Of a stretch of 64,000 nt of DNA, positions 11,345 to 24,547 are shown in pieces. The DNA comes from Caprella mutica. Taxonomy: Eukaryota; Arthropoda; Malacostraca; Amphipoda; Caprellidae. Made by a program: the position numbers and the translations under genes. The notes below the pieces were generated by a model. It was not told where the DNA came from. It did no database searches and was given only the letters and a program-made list of their open reading frames with translations. The stretch spans positions 270,318-334,317 of the forward strand of contig CANNZV010001042.1 of NCBI GenBank assembly GCA_947561585.1, written 5' to 3'. Within the stretch, counting starts at the first letter, position 1; every line of letters begins with the position of its first letter.

Positions 11345-11958
11345 AACTTCTCTCCAATTCAGCACTTCTATCCAATTCAGCACTTCTATCCAATTCACCA
11401 CTTCTCTCCTATTCACCCATTCTCTCCAATTCACCACTTCTCTCCCATCACCCCTTCTCTCCAATTCACCACTTCTTTCCAATTCAACACCTCTCTCCCA
11501 TCACCCCTTCTCTCCAATTCACCACTTCTATCCAATTCACCACCTCTCTCCCATTCACCACTTCTCTCCCTCTCACCATTTCTCTCCAATTCACCACCTC
11601 TCTCCCATTCACCACTTCTCTCCCTCTCATCACTTCTCTCCAATTCACGACCTCTCTCCCATTCACCATTTCTCTCATTCACCACTTCTCTCCCTCTCAC
11701 CACTTCTCTCCAATTCACCACCTCTCTCCCATTCACCACTTCTCTCATTCACCACTTCTCTCCCTCTCACCACTTCTCTCCAATTCATCACCTCTCTCCC
11801 ATTCACCCCTTCTCTCCCATTCACCCCTTCTCTCTCATTCACCACTTCTCTCCCTCTCACCACTTCTCTCCCTCTCACCACTTCTCTCCTATTCACCACT
11901 TCTCTCCAATTCACCACTTCTCTCCAATTCACCACTTCTCTCCAATTCACCCCCCCCC
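11345..11958 (+). repeat. 18-bp minisatellite (CTCTCCAATTCACCACTT)n
   Basis: About 34 degenerate copies with variants CTCTCCCATTCACC and CTCTCCCTCTCACC, ending in a C run (11950-11965). Long open frames on both strands across it have repeat-only translations and no independent evidence of coding. Confidence 0.92.
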
Positions 11959-11965
11959 CTCCCCC

Positions 11966-13830
11966 CAGTTCATTCCCCTCTCTATCTCCCTCACAATCAG
12001 TTTCTTTCTCTCACGTAGCTGGCAAGTGTCCTCAGGTTCTAATTACCATAACCAAAGCATTGATAACAACCAAAGTAACTTAATTAGTCAACTCACTGAT
12101 AAACTACACCTATTATAACGCTGCATGTCGATAAAACTCTAAGGGGTTTGCACTGCGATGCTCTTTTGTTGTTCGATGTATTTAAAAAAAAATAATGTAA
12201 TAAATATCTGAAGATTTTGGACAAAAAAAATCATTTAGTACATTAAAAAAATAAGCCGAATTAGTTGATCAGTAAAAATGAATATATACTGTATTTAAGT
12301 TATATTTTCTATATTTTAAGATGTCACGGTTTTGTTCCTTTCAAAATACAGATAAATTTTACTAATTTATGTATTTTTTTAATTTCCTTAGTGTCACCAT
12401 CAATATAAATGCTTCCTGTGAAATATTTATTCAAATACATATATTATTTGTTATCAGTTGCTAATAAATTTACAGTTAGATAAAGATTACACGTTTTACA
12501 GTTTTTGAAATAGGCCTTTTTATTTATTTGTAGGCAATGGAGTACCACAAAATAGCACTGAAGTTAAATTGCACCAAGATATCAGTAACGAGTTTTCTTT
12601 GGCTAAAACTCTCCACAAAGTTTTTATTGGTCACAACAATTGCCTGGGATGTAATAGGACGATTTACTGTATCTAGAGGAACATCGTCAGTCATATTTGT
12701 CGTCTATATTATCCGACGATGTTTTTTGATATGGTGATATTTTACGTTGAAATAAATAAGATGAAAATAGAAAAAAATATACAAAGTAATGGTTATTTTA
12801 CTAATTTCATTAATAAAATGCAGGAATTTTATTACGCATTACTGGCTTCAATTAAATGTACACATAATATCAAGTTTATATTAAATAATGATTTAAATAA
12901 CTTAAACGAAAAGTTATAGTATGGAGTAATATTAAGTTTAAATTTCCTATTGCCTAAATTAACACCAAACTGTTTGTATTTAATATTTGATTACTTAATT
13001 ACCGACAAAAAAAAGTAAAGCGAAGAACTCTACCGCTTGGCTGGATAAACTATTAATTCTAAAATACAACTTATTTCATTTTATATTATTATTTTTATTA
13101 TCATTTTAAAAATTTTATTTAATTTTTTAATTCAATAAGGGTGAAGAGTATATAATAAATTATATGATTGATATTATTAATTTAAATTCGTCAAACAATA
13201 GTTTCGGAAAAACTTTTTGTGAATTTAAACTTCTTCAAAAATATATTAATTTTAATTTTAAATTTATTTCGCTTCATTTTTATGATTATATTCTTTTAAT
13301 TTCAAAAACAATTTTCCACAAAATTTAACATGACAAAATGATTAGCAAAAGTTTAAAATATTTATAATACATATTATCCTTCATCGGACATGCTACCAAT
13401 AACACTGACTATTCGACTGGCATTTAATATTTTCATTAATAAAATGAATACTCAAGTAAAATAAAAAGAATATACTTTAATGTTAAGAATAAAAGCTGAT
13501 GAATAAAATAATACATTATTATGATATATCCAGTTTGAATTTGATGTTGACCACCAAAAAATAAATGGTAATTAATTATAAATGCTTTATATCTGACAGT
13601 ATTTTATTTAGGACTTTTTTCAAAACAAATGACTACTATTTTTTGACTATTTGAACTGTTTCACGTCATTTCTGTCCTTTTTTTTCTACTCGGTGTTTCA
13701 TCACCGAGGGGTCCAAACCACAACAAAGTGTACCGTGTCAGAAAATATTTATTTAATTTCATATATTGGATCTAAGAATACATACTCAGAGTGTTCAGTT
13801 TTCATGATTTGATAGAAACAACTTCGTTTG
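11966..13830. other. AT-rich spacer
   Basis: AT-rich sequence. Open frames at 12537-12737 and 12719-12919 (+) have no recognisable domain. No repeat or element boundary was identified. Confidence 0.5.
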
Positions 13831-13831
13831 A

Positions 13832-14085
13832 TGTAAAAACAACCACCAATAGTTGTAAATAAAGTGCACAGTGAAGGGTTAAAACAACCACCAATAGTTG
13901 TAAATAAAGTGCACAGTGAAGGGTTAAAACAACCACCAATAGTTGTAAATAAAGTGTACAGTGAAGGGTTAAAACAACCACCATTGTTGTAAATAAAGTG
14001 CACAGTGAAGGGTTAAAACAACCACAATTGTTGTAAATAAAGTGTACAGTGAAGAGTTAAAACAACCACCATTGCTGTAAATAAA
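13832..14085 (+). repeat. 45-bp tandem repeat, about 5.5 copies
   Basis: The unit begins AAAACAACCACCAATAGTTG and continues TAAATAAAGTGCACAGTGAA GGGTT. Later copies lose three bases (CCACCATTGTTG). CACCAATAGTTG is partly self-complementary. Minus-strand open frames here are repeat-derived. Confidence 0.92.
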
Positions 14086-14649
14086 TAATACCCTAAGTTA
14101 CCCCTTCATTTCTCCCACTCTTAAAGTGTCTCTCCATACAAATAATACGGTTTAATATTCGCCTAGAATAATGCGCTCTCTGCTAAAGTTTCTACATTCC
14201 ACTAACGATCTCTGAACTGGATTAAAGGCCTGATTAAAATGGAGGGAAAGGATTAAACTGGAGGAAATGGATTAAACTTTGGACGCTAATGAATAATGAT
14301 TATAAATGCCATGGCACAACTAGTAATATTTTCATAGTTACTCTAATAGAAATACTGTGAATTATGAATTAAACTATAATACTCAACTGCTTAATAGTTA
14401 AAAGAGCATAATATTGAAATTATTGTATTTTGAATTTATAAATAGTAATGAAACTGAAAAGTCCCCTATTGGTATTTCCATATAATTTTAATTGTTATTA
14501 TAGAGATAACATAAATTACATAAGTTCACCATATCCACTCACCATCTCTCCATCTGTATTGCGGTGGTAAATCACCATTTTAATGTCATTATGTCAGTTG
14601 TTCGGGATGACAGAATGATAATTATGACAACTCGATGTGATTAGGAGAG

Positions 14650-14915
14650 AATTTTATGGTGGGGCCATAGAAGATTGAGAGAGAAAGTTATGGTGGGGCT
14701 ATAGATGATTGAGAGAGAAAGTTATGGTGGGGCTATAGATGATTGAGAGAGAAAGTTATGGTGGGGCCATAGAAGATTAAGAGAGAAAGTTATGGTGGGG
14801 CCATAGAAGATTGAGAGAGAAAGTTATGGTGGGGCTATAGATGATTGAAAGAGAAAGTTATGGTGGGGCCATAGAAGATTTAGATAGAAAATTATGATGG
14901 GGCCATAGAAGATTA
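14650..14915 (+). repeat. 34-bp tandem repeat, about 8 copies
   Basis: The unit includes GAGAGAAAGTTATGGTGGGG and CCATAGAAGATT. The same core occurs singly or as hairpins at about 18205, 19572-19670 and 36130-36185, so the array appears to have grown from a dispersed element. Confidence 0.9.
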
Positions 14916-16828
14916 AAAATGGGCCACCTCCGAATTTTTTATTATTTTAATACGATATTTCCCCATTAATAATAAAAACAGAATATTGCATAAATAAATG
15001 GTATGTAAGAAAGCACGTATGTACGTATATTACTTTGCCAATTCAAATATTTATTTAAATAAGTTAAAGTCCATAAGCAATTGAAGATAAAATATCAGTT
15101 TGAGTATTTTATTATATTTAGAAACCAGGGTTATTTATAATGGGATATAATTTTTATATTAACTTCAATACAAACTAAAAAAAACTATTATTACAAAACA
15201 AAATTTAATAAATTAATAAATTTTAAAACAAAATTTTATTCCAAATTATCATCCACAAAAAATACAAAATTACCAGAAACATGTTAAAAATTCCAATTCC
15301 TTTAAAAAAGCTGCTAAGTGAATGTTTTCAATCCAATGACTTTGCAAATCTTTTCATCAGTTTGAAATCTTTGCCGCACTACAAACAGTAACATTCGATT
15401 GAAAAACTTTGACTTTGTTGTTAGTTTCCGTACATTGAAACTATGGCCTGTCATCGCTAGAGTTGTGAGTCTAGATGCTAGTGTAAATTCCGAATTATTG
15501 ATCAGTTTCACATCTTCGGACATATAAGAAAAAGCGATATAATAATAATTAGTTTACTCAACCAATCCTGGTTAAATAATTATTATTACATATTTTTTCT
15601 TTTATGACAGAAGATGTGGAACTGACCGATAATTCAGAATTTTCCATATGTTGTAAAATTTAATAGGAAATTATAATTTACGGTAAATATTGATGGTATT
15701 TTATCGTAAGCACTATAGTTTCAGAGTTTATCGTCAGGAATGTTATACGATAAACTATAAAAAAAAATTAATAAACAAAATTTATTTATATTGGATTTTT
15801 GTCGAATCATTTAATGTCGCGTAGATGATTTTATTGATAGTCTATTATAATCGTCGATTATAAGTGATTAATTCATTTATTTAATTTATACCAAGAAATT
15901 CATCCAAGATGAAATCTATATAAAATTTTAATTAGCAATTTATTAATTGCTACAAAATATTGACGTGTAAAGAATTATATAACTAATGTAATTTATTCAC
16001 AAATCTTAAAAACAGAAAAACTTACTAAAATTTTAGCATCATTACCTCGATTTACATACAAAATTTCAATAACTATCGAAGAAGGCTATTATTTTATCCC
16101 AAAGGGTTTTCGAACCCTGCATAAACTATCAACCCCCCCCCCCCTCAAACCCCCCTACCCCGTCACTTCCTTCTGGTTTGGCAATTCCCTTTCGTAGACT
16201 TTTTGTTCGAGAAGAAATGAGACGATTGAGAATTTTCCCACAAATATTTTCTCCATCTTGAATCTTCTTGAAAAATGACATCCATTTATTTGACTGTTTG
16301 AATTCCGAGTGATTTTAGACAGCATAAATTAAAGTATTACTATTTTAATTTACCAACATGTTATAAATATTATCCGCGTAAATAACGTAATAATAATATA
16401 CGTAATATATCCTACATCCGTTCCGTCAGTCAATCAACGCGTAAAACACGCTAAAGGGAAATACATGCAATAAGTAAACTACAGATTGATATGAAATATA
16501 AAAAAAATGTTATTTAACTAATGAAATGAAGATGAATAAAATAATATTCATATTTGGGGTAAAATGTTACGGGATAACTTTAATAGGAAATACGGGATAA
16601 ATAATATAAATACGGTTATATTTAATGGACTATATTATAGATAATACACTATAAGAATACGTAATGAGACATAGATATATTTTACCCATTTTAGATTAAT
16701 TTGAAATGATAATTACCAAAAATAATTGGAAATGTGCAGTTTTATCAGCAATTAAGAAGAAGATTTAGGTTTTATGGTTATTAGATGTAAATGATTTAAA
16801 TATTCATTATCATTAAGAATTGAACAAT
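14916..16828. other. AT-rich spacer with a C-rich run
   Basis: AT-rich throughout. There is a poly-C/C-rich block at 16131-16160. A 69-codon minus-strand open frame (15314-15523) has no recognised domain. TATCGTAAGCACTATAGTTT near 15700 is followed by an ACGATAAACTATA inverted match. Confidence 0.45.
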
Positions 16829-16830
16829 TC

Positions 16831-17665
16831 TACACACCCACCACACTACACTACACACCACACTACACTACACTACACACCACACTACACTACACACCAC
16901 ACACACTACACTACACACCACACACACTACACTACACACCACACTACACTACACACCAAACAGACTACACTACACACCCACCACACACACTACACACTAA
17001 ACAGACTACACTACACACACACCACACACACTACACACCAAACAGACTACACTACACACCCACCACACACACTACACACCAAACAGACTACACTACACAC
17101 CCACCACACACACTACACACCAAACAGACTACACTACACACCACACACACTACACACCACACACACTACACTACACACCACACACACTACACTACACACC
17201 ACACACACTACACTACACACCACACACACTACACTACACATCACACACACTACACTACACATCACACACACTACACTACACACCACACACACTACACTAC
17301 ACACCACACACACTACACTACACACCACATACACTACACTACACACCACACACACTACACTACACACCACACACACTACACTACACATCACACACACTAC
17401 ACTACACACCACACACACTACACTACACACCACACACACTACACTACACACCACATACACTACACTACACACCACACACACTACACTACACACCACACAC
17501 ACTACACTACACACCACATACACTACACTACACACCACACACACTACACTACACACCACACACACTACACTACACACCACACACACTACACTACACACCA
17601 CACACACTACACTACACACCACACACACTACACTACACACCACACACACTACACTACACATCACA
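16831..17665 (+). repeat. 21-bp minisatellite (ACACTACACTACACACCACAC)n
   Basis: The left part (16831-17130) mixes variants with CAAACAGACTACACTACAC. From 17130 the 21-bp unit is very regular, with occasional CAT for CAC. Open frames of 308 (+) and 176 (-) codons are consequences of a unit length divisible by three. Confidence 0.95.
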
Positions 17666-17859
17666 CAGCTTCACACAGACTACACATACTCACACATAAT
17701 ACACAGGCTGCATTTCCCTCATCTGCCAGCTCTACGTTGTCTCTAATAGAATCCAAATGCCTGCTATAAATTACAGTGTCTAATTTAAAGGTTTGTTATC
17801 CAGTCTCTGAGTTATCGGAAAAGAAATTGATGCTGAGGAGAGCTAATCTATGTCCCAGG

Positions 17860-18200
17860 GTATTCAATTGATGAGAACCAGGGTATTCAATGGATGAAAA
17901 CCAGGGTATTCAATGGATGAGAACCAGGTTATTCAATGGATGAGAACCAGGGTATTCATTGGATGAGAACCAGGGTATTCAATTGATGAAAACTGGGGTA
18001 TTCAATTGATGAAAACCAGGGTATTCAATTGATGAAAACCAGGGTATTCAATTGATGAAAACCAGGGTATTCAATTGATGAAAACCAGGGTATTCAATTG
18101 ATGAATACCAGGGTATTCAATTGATGAAAACCAGGGTATTCAATTGTTGACAACCAGGCTATTCAATGGATGAAAACCAGGGTATTCAATTAATGAAAAA
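17860..18200 (+). repeat. 23-bp minisatellite (CCAGGGTATTCAATTGATGAAAA)n
   Basis: About 15 copies. GGATGAGAACC variants dominate the left and TTGATGAAAACC the right. It is followed at 18205 by a fragment of the GAAAGTTATGGTGGGG family. Confidence 0.93.
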
Positions 18201-18839
18201 CTTTTGAGAAAGTTATGGTGGGGAAATGGAAGATCCAGAGGGGTATAGTATGAGTATTCAGTAGGTATTATTTAATATATTGAAATATGAATGCCTATAA
18301 CTTTATGTTCTTGGTTCCTTATCCTGCCGGAAAATGTATATTGAATATCAATGTTAATGGTATTTGTTGTGATATGACATGATGTCACACATCATTGTCA
18401 GATTTTTTCGTGAACGTCCGACGAAAGATAATAGATTATTTAAAATTTATGATTATTTCTAATTAGATTTGTGTCGAGTATCGAGTAAAGTATTTCTTAG
18501 ATATAACTAATTAACTACGAATTGTTTTATTTTTCCGAATTGGTATTGTACGAGGATGCATAAAAGCTACTTAGTGCATGGAACATTCAATGAAATTCAG
18601 TCAGTATAATAATTATAAAACTAATCACACTCAGTCCCTTTAATTAATATTCAGTAGTTTAATTAATTTAATATTCACTTTTTCCCTTATTATTTAATTA
18701 GTAAAAGCTGTCAGATATGTTCTGGCAACTTGTCACCAGAACAGTCAGTCTGACAAATTATCTGACAGAGACTAGTGTCATCATCTGTCAGATGGGCTTT
18801 GGAACTGTCAGGCCTGCTGTATCTAACCCACCAGAATTA

Positions 18840-19345
18840 TATTGTTTCTATTGTTAATATTGTTTCTATTGTTTATATTATTCCTTTTGTTTATAATGTT
18901 TATGCTGTTTCTATTGTTAATATTGTTTATTTTGTTTCTATTGTTTCTATTGTTTTTTGTTTCTATTTTTTATATTGTTTACATTGTTTCTATTGTTTGT
19001 ATTGTTTACATTGTTTACATTGTTTGTATTGTTTGTATTGTTTACATTGTTTATGTTGTTTGTATTGTTTGTATTGTTTATATTGTTTCTATTGTTTATA
19101 TTGTTTCTATTGTTTATATTGTTTGTATTGTTTATATTGTTTCTATTGTTTATATTGTTTCTATTGTTTATATTGTTTCTATTGTTTATATTGTTTCTAT
19201 TGTTTCTATTGTTTATATTGTTTCTATTGTTTATATTGTTTCTATTGTTTATATTGTTTCTATTGTTTATATTGTTTCTATTGTTTATATTGTTTCTATT
19301 GTTTACATTGTTTCTATTGTTTATATTGTTTGTATTGTTTAATAT
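18840..19345 (+). repeat. 9-bp minisatellite (ATTGTTTCT/ATTGTTTAT)n
   Basis: Two 9-bp variants alternate to make an 18-bp dimer on the right (from about 19085). The left is less regular, with ACA and GTA versions. Three forward frames are open because the unit is a multiple of three; the translations are repetitive and hydrophobic and are not considered genes. Confidence 0.95.
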
Positions 19346-19571
19346 TAATACTCTTTTAATTTAATATATATAATACAAGGAAAGTATATTTTTTAATTAT
19401 AATAATTCTTCTTTGCTCACTACATCATTCTTATAGGTACTATTCAATTATTTAATAAAGATGAAACACAATATAAATTGTGTTTTCTTAATAAATTTAA
19501 AAGTAATAAATATAATCCAGAATTAATATAAAATAATATATAATTCTCATATTTGTTAACTATATCCACAA

Positions 19572-19672
19572 AATATTTTATGGTGGGGCCATAGAAGATT
19601 AAAGGAGAAAGTTATAGAGCTAGAAGATTAAGATGGGTCCCCTCTTAATCTTCTATGGGTCCACCATTATTT
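19572..19672. repeat. Hairpin copy of the GTGGGGCCATAGAAG family
   Basis: ATGGTGGGGCCATAGAAGAT is followed some 60 bases later by its inverted form ATCTTCTATGGGTCCACCAT. The foldback could be the ancestral mobile form of the tandem repeat at 14650-14915. A related minus-orientation piece lies at about 36130-36185. Confidence 0.6.
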
Positions 19673-20387
19673 GAGGCAATAACTTAATATATTTTTTTTT
19701 GAATATTTTTCTAGCTCTACCTATTGAAATCATCATAATATTTATAGAGCATATTATTGCAAAGTATTAAATTAATTGGAAATTAGAAAAAAGAAACGAA
19801 AATTAGTAATTCCTGCGATTGATGGCCAAATAGAGTAAAGAATACATCTAACATTTTGATAATTATCCTCAGTCGTATCGTGTAAACTGTAAAAGGTGTA
19901 CCTACTTCGTAGACTCTTGACTCACTAACGATAGACAGATCCTTTACCTTATTTGCCAGTCAATTGATTAATTACAGTAAATATAATTCCATCTATTATT
20001 TAATCAGATTTAAATTCAGTTAAGTAATTAAATTTATAGTAATTTAACAGATTAACTTTGCTTCTATTTAAGCTTATTACATGAATTAATTATTTTAAAT
20101 AAATTTCACATAGCATAAACGTTTTACTTTTAAATATAATGTGTAAGTAAAAGACAGTGAATTTATTAACATGAGAACAATTGCTGTATTTTCTTCATTT
20201 AGATGAACATATCTTTCTATTTATTATCCAATGAATTAATTTATAAATAGATAGTAATTATTTAATATATTAATTATTCAATATATCAATTATTTAATAT
20301 ATCAATTTTTTGATATTAACATTTTAATCACCGAATTACTTTTGGTTTGTATTTTAACTTCCTGTACTCTACTACATCTCTTCATTT

Positions 20388-20468
20388 TCCTCTTCCTCAA
20401 ATTGCTCTTGCTCTTCCTTTTCCTCTTTCTATTGCTCTTCCTCTTGCTCTTCCTTTTCCTCTTCCACG
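20388..20468 (+). repeat. Pyrimidine-rich CTCTTCCT tract
   Basis: An imperfect TTGCTCTTCCTCTTCCTC repeat of about 80 bases. Confidence 0.7.
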
Positions 20469-20528
20469 CACAGGTGACACGGCTCTAATTACCACAGGTA
20501 GTTGTACTACTGTATGCGGGTAAGAGAA

Positions 20529-20632
20529 TCGATGGGACTGTACAGTCCTTTGCAAGAGAGACTGTACAGAGGTGACTGTACAGTCCTATAAGAGAGAGAG
20601 AGAGACTATATGCAGGTGACTGTATCTGCCAT
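20529..20632. repeat. Short inverted or tandem GACTGTACAGTCC repeats
   Basis: GGACTGTACAGTCC is a perfect palindrome that occurs twice, with ACTGTACAGAGGTGACTGTA between and an AGAGAG microsatellite beside it. Confidence 0.6.
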
Positions 20633-20769
20633 AACAAATTAAAGTGACGATTTCCACCAAAATAATAATCGTTAAACATCGGTTTCCTATTGGCAATATT
20701 AATCCATCGTATAAAGATTTTCTAACTACCACCATAAATGATTAAAAATTAAATCGTAATTTATCATAA

Positions 20770-21120
20770 TTATTTGAAACACTTCCCAAGCAACCATGAC
20801 ACATTGTGCCAACATGGGCACTAGATGGTTAGATGGGCAAGAGATGGCAGACTGAAAAGTAGCCTAGAAATTACATGGGGTTAATGTGGTTTTCTATTCT
20901 CATGGAATGTTACCTTGGGAGAAGGTTGGTTCAATGTGGCGAATCCATCCCTTTGAATTGTCATTTTGGACCAACCTGATTAATATATAACATATCAACA
21001 TTATATGACTGAAACTTGATTAACATATTGGCAACATCCTGGGCCAAGATAGTTTCAAAATAACAGCCCATGCTGTCACCATGTTGGCCCATTTTGCAAG
21101 AAAAACACACAGTACCAATA
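20770..21120. other. Possible decayed inverted-repeat element
   Basis: CAACATGGGCAC near 20810 and CACCATGTTGGCCC near 21077 are imperfect inverted matches bounding a less AT-rich block. There are no duplications or coding, so this is tentative. Confidence 0.25.
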
Positions 21121-21601
21121 CGATTTTGTCAACCTAGTGCCCTCGTGGGCCCAATAAACTCTGTCATCTTTCGTCGGACATTGCCGATAGAAAAATCATG
21201 AGGTGTATAAAATTACGACGTTTAATGATAAAATTGGATAAATATTTATTCATAATTAACAATAATAAACGATCAAACAATTGTAATTTTTTCGACGAAT
21301 TATCGCTTGGTATAATGGAGAAAAATATAACATACATACGTTAAAACAAAAAAAAAGTATTTATGTATAAATAGTTGATTTTAATATTTGTTTCAGTAAC
21401 TCTTAGGTACATTAGCTTTAGAAGTTTAGAATGACATCTATAATATATTGTGTAAACTTTTAATTAATTAAAAAGTCAATTCGGATCATGATACACAAAA
21501 AAATTAATGCAGATTTACTTCAACAATTAATGAATAAATCAAATGGAAATGAATGTTAAATGTAAATTTCACTTTCAAATATCCAACTTGGATATGCACC
21601 C

Positions 21602-21828
21602 CTATGTAATATTGCTACACTATGTAATATTGCTACACTATGTAATATTGCTACACTATGTAATATTGCTACACTATGTAATATTGCTACACTATGTAAT
21701 ATTGCTACACTATGTAATATTGCTACACTATGTAATATTGCTACACTATGTAATATTGCTACACTATGTAATATTGCTACACTATGTAATATTGCTACAC
21801 TATGTAATATTGCTACACTATGTAATAT
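21602..21828 (+). repeat. 18-bp minisatellite, 12.6 identical copies
   Basis: The unit CTATGTAATATTGCTACA repeats without a visible mismatch, making this the most homogeneous array in the window. Such uniformity implies recent expansion or gene-conversion-like homogenisation. Confidence 0.97.
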
Positions 21829-21979
21829 CAGTAACTAAACACTGCCTTAATGCTAGGCTAATTACATACTAATTTAATTACTCACTTTAATGCATCCATT
21901 ATAGAATGCAGTGAAGGAATTAATTAAATAACATGAATATACGGGGAAAATAAACTAATGGAGATAATTACTCACAATT

Positions 21980-22195
21980 TCCCCTACTCACTGTTTCCCT
22001 TACTCACCATTTCCTTACTCACCATTTCCATTAGTTACTCACCATTTCTCTTACTCACCATTTCCCTCACTCACCATTTCCCTTACTCACCATTTCCATT
22101 AGTTACTCACCATTTCCTTACTCACCATTTCTCTCAGTTACTCACCATTTCCCTTAGTTACTCACCATTTCCCTCAGCTACTCACCATTCACTCA
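21980..22195 (+). repeat. TTACTCACCATTTCCC-type minisatellite
   Basis: About 13 copies of a 16-17-bp core ACTCACCATTTCC with TTAGT insertions giving 20-22-bp variants. Confidence 0.9.
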
Positions 22196-22295
22196 CTAAG
22201 TTTTTCTTCAGGTTGGTTTCGTCTATTATTAGTAATCTGATTAGTTTACGCTTTAGTTAGTTTGTTAATCTTAACACATGGGCATGTGCTGTCTG

Positions 22296-22620
22296 TGTGT
22301 AGAGCTGTGTATAGAGGTGTGTAGAGGTGTGTAGAGGTGTATAGAGGTGTGTAGAGGTGTGTAGAGGTGTGTAGAGCTGTGTAGAGCTGTGTAGAGGTGT
22401 GTATATAGGTGTGTAGAGGTGTATAGAGGTGTGTAGAGGTGTGTAGAGGTGTGTAGAGGTGTGTAGAGGTGTGTAGAGGTGTGTAGAGGTGTGTATATAG
22501 GTGTGTAGAGGTGTATAGAGGTGTGTAGAGGTGTGTAGAGGTGTGTAGAGGTGTGTAGAGGTGTGTATATAGGTGTGTAGAGGTGTGTAGAGGTGTGTAG
22601 AGGTGTGTAGAGGTGTGTAC
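22296..22620 (+). repeat. 10-bp minisatellite (GTGTAGAGGT)n
   Basis: About 32 copies with interspersed GTATATAGGT variants that recur roughly every 100 bp, marking a higher-order period. A minus-strand open frame of 123 codons is repeat-derived. Confidence 0.93.
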
Positions 22621-24400
22621 GTGTTCATCTAGGTGTAGTTTCGAATAAGATTTTTATTTGTGTAGTTTTCTGTGCTTTTAAATTTGTTTAATTTACCAGC
22701 TTCTTATTTTAATGAATTGTTTCATTTTTAACTGAATCAAAATAGAATTAAAATATGAAAAAATTCATAAAATTCAAATATATATAATAATATGATAAAC
22801 TATGTATTTCATTATTTACTACAACAATTAAATTAAGTTTTTCATTATGGAAAAATATATCAGAAACTTAAAAAAAAAATTATAACTAAAAGTGAGATTC
22901 GAAATATTTTTATTGAAACAAACAAAAATGTGCACATTATTTCTTCACATTCGAAATGGTACATTCAGTATATCTCTCTTTGATAGTACCATTTCAGTAG
23001 CCATAGCCTCATCTCAATTCATCTTCAATATTACTGGCATCATAAGAAATATTTTATTTATGGGCTAGATGGAGCGTATCTCAACTGTATTTCTATTAGG
23101 ACGATACCTCTTATTTCTACCATAGAAAGGAGTCTTAGATACTTTCCTTGTGAAGATAGACACCCTTTTTATCTTTCACCAGCTAGGATATAACGTAAAT
23201 TTATATCTTAGGTTTTTCTGAATGTTAAGAGAAATTTTTATATCAGTTTGAGTTGTTCAATTTAGAATGAAATCGAAATCAGAATAAAATTATACAATCT
23301 ACCATTCTTTATTTTTCAATTATGAAACATGTTTCTGTCAGTTAGCATACTAATGATCTAATTATAAATTTCCCCCTCATATGAAAATCATTACAAGGCT
23401 GATACCCATGGAAGTGAATTATAGTGATGCACTAAAGATTAAAGCTGTACCACTTATAATCATTACTTCCGCAGCGTAACTTTTAATCACTGGTATATTG
23501 TAAAAAGCAAATCATTTAACGAACCATAACTTGAAGAGGAAAAGAACGTTTGAAGATCAAGATTTATGCTAACTCTGTTATTACAGAAAATGTAAACAAT
23601 CTTTGTCATTTAGACTTACTGCAATTAAATTCTTTGTGCAGTCAAATACTCATACTTCATAGTGTAACACTTTACTTATATGTTTCAAAAACATTCGTTA
23701 CTATAACAAACGTGGCTGGGACGATTGTGATCTTAAGAGAGAAAAAAATAGGATAGCTTAATAGCTGAAGTCAACCGCAAAGACGATTAGATATGATTTA
23801 ATTTTAAAAAGTATGATGGAGAATCCATTTCTTGATTTAGGAAGAGAGTTGATTTTCTTGAAAGGTGAAACATTAAAAGCTGGAACATCAAAGGCTAAAA
23901 TCCTAGATTTCCCTTAAAATATAATCATTAGAGGTTGTTAAATCCTAGCTAGATTCATTTAACCCGGGAATAGCCAACAGATCTGAGAGGCTTATTCCGG
24001 TTTGAATAGATTCATACTTTAAAAACATGACTTTAGTTGCTGAGAATTCGAGAGTTTATTTTGGTCTATGACATATTCTAGTGGTATCTATGAAAATAAT
24101 ACGTTCCATTTTAATATCATTTGTTTCTTGGCGGAAATCTGGAGAACGGTTGAAAAACAAGCGCTGTCGTGTCATATTTAACGTCACACCAAAAAATAGC
24201 CAATATGACGTTCTAGTGAGACGCAAAATGTGACGCAACGATTAATGGTTGAATTTCACTCGAGCTCCTGAGCCCCACCTGATTATAAATGATGTAAATC
24301 ATGTTACATCATTTCCATTATATTAAAGCGATATATAAATATGTAATATTATATTAAAATCACTGAGTTTCAACAAGACAAGTCAATTAGTTTTTAAATT
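22621..24400. other. AT-rich spacer
   Basis: No gene recognised. Open frames at 23550-23756 (+) and 24056-24238 (-) lack recognisable domains. A small hairpin (GAAATGGTAC / GTACCATTTC) lies at about 22952-22995. Confidence 0.45.
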
Positions 24401-24547
24401 ATGCATCAACTTTCCCACCGGAACGGTCCACTCAGGCCCGATGGTTCTTCAACGGTTAAAGAGTTCCGGGATAAAGAAACTGAAATTGTAGCTCTCGAAA
24501 CCGTACCAAATGAATCAAACAAACCTAAAACGCAGACTCTTCAGTAA
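24401..24547 (+). other. Short unassigned open frame of 48 codons
   Basis: ATG to TAA with a balanced, polar translation (begins MHQLSHRNGPLRPDG) and a codon composition less AT-skewed than its surroundings. It has no recognised domain and could be a chance frame, an exon fragment or part of the adjacent element. It lies just left of the inverted repeat at 24590. Confidence 0.12.

Noticed and set aside
11322..12083. 253-codon open frame and several reverse frames
   Set aside because: Products of the 18-bp CTCTCCAATTCACCACTT array.
15314..15523. 69-codon minus-strand frame
   Set aside because: No recognisable domain and AT-rich context; insufficient to call a gene.
16100..16120. GGGTTTTCGAACCC resembling a tRNA T-arm
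   Set aside because: An isolated palindrome with no cloverleaf context.
16820..17746. 308-codon open frame (Thr/His rich)
   Set aside because: Translation of the 21-bp ACACTACACT array only.
18775..19364. Membrane-protein-like frames
   Set aside because: Hydrophobic pattern comes from ATTGTTTNT repeats; three frames open at once.
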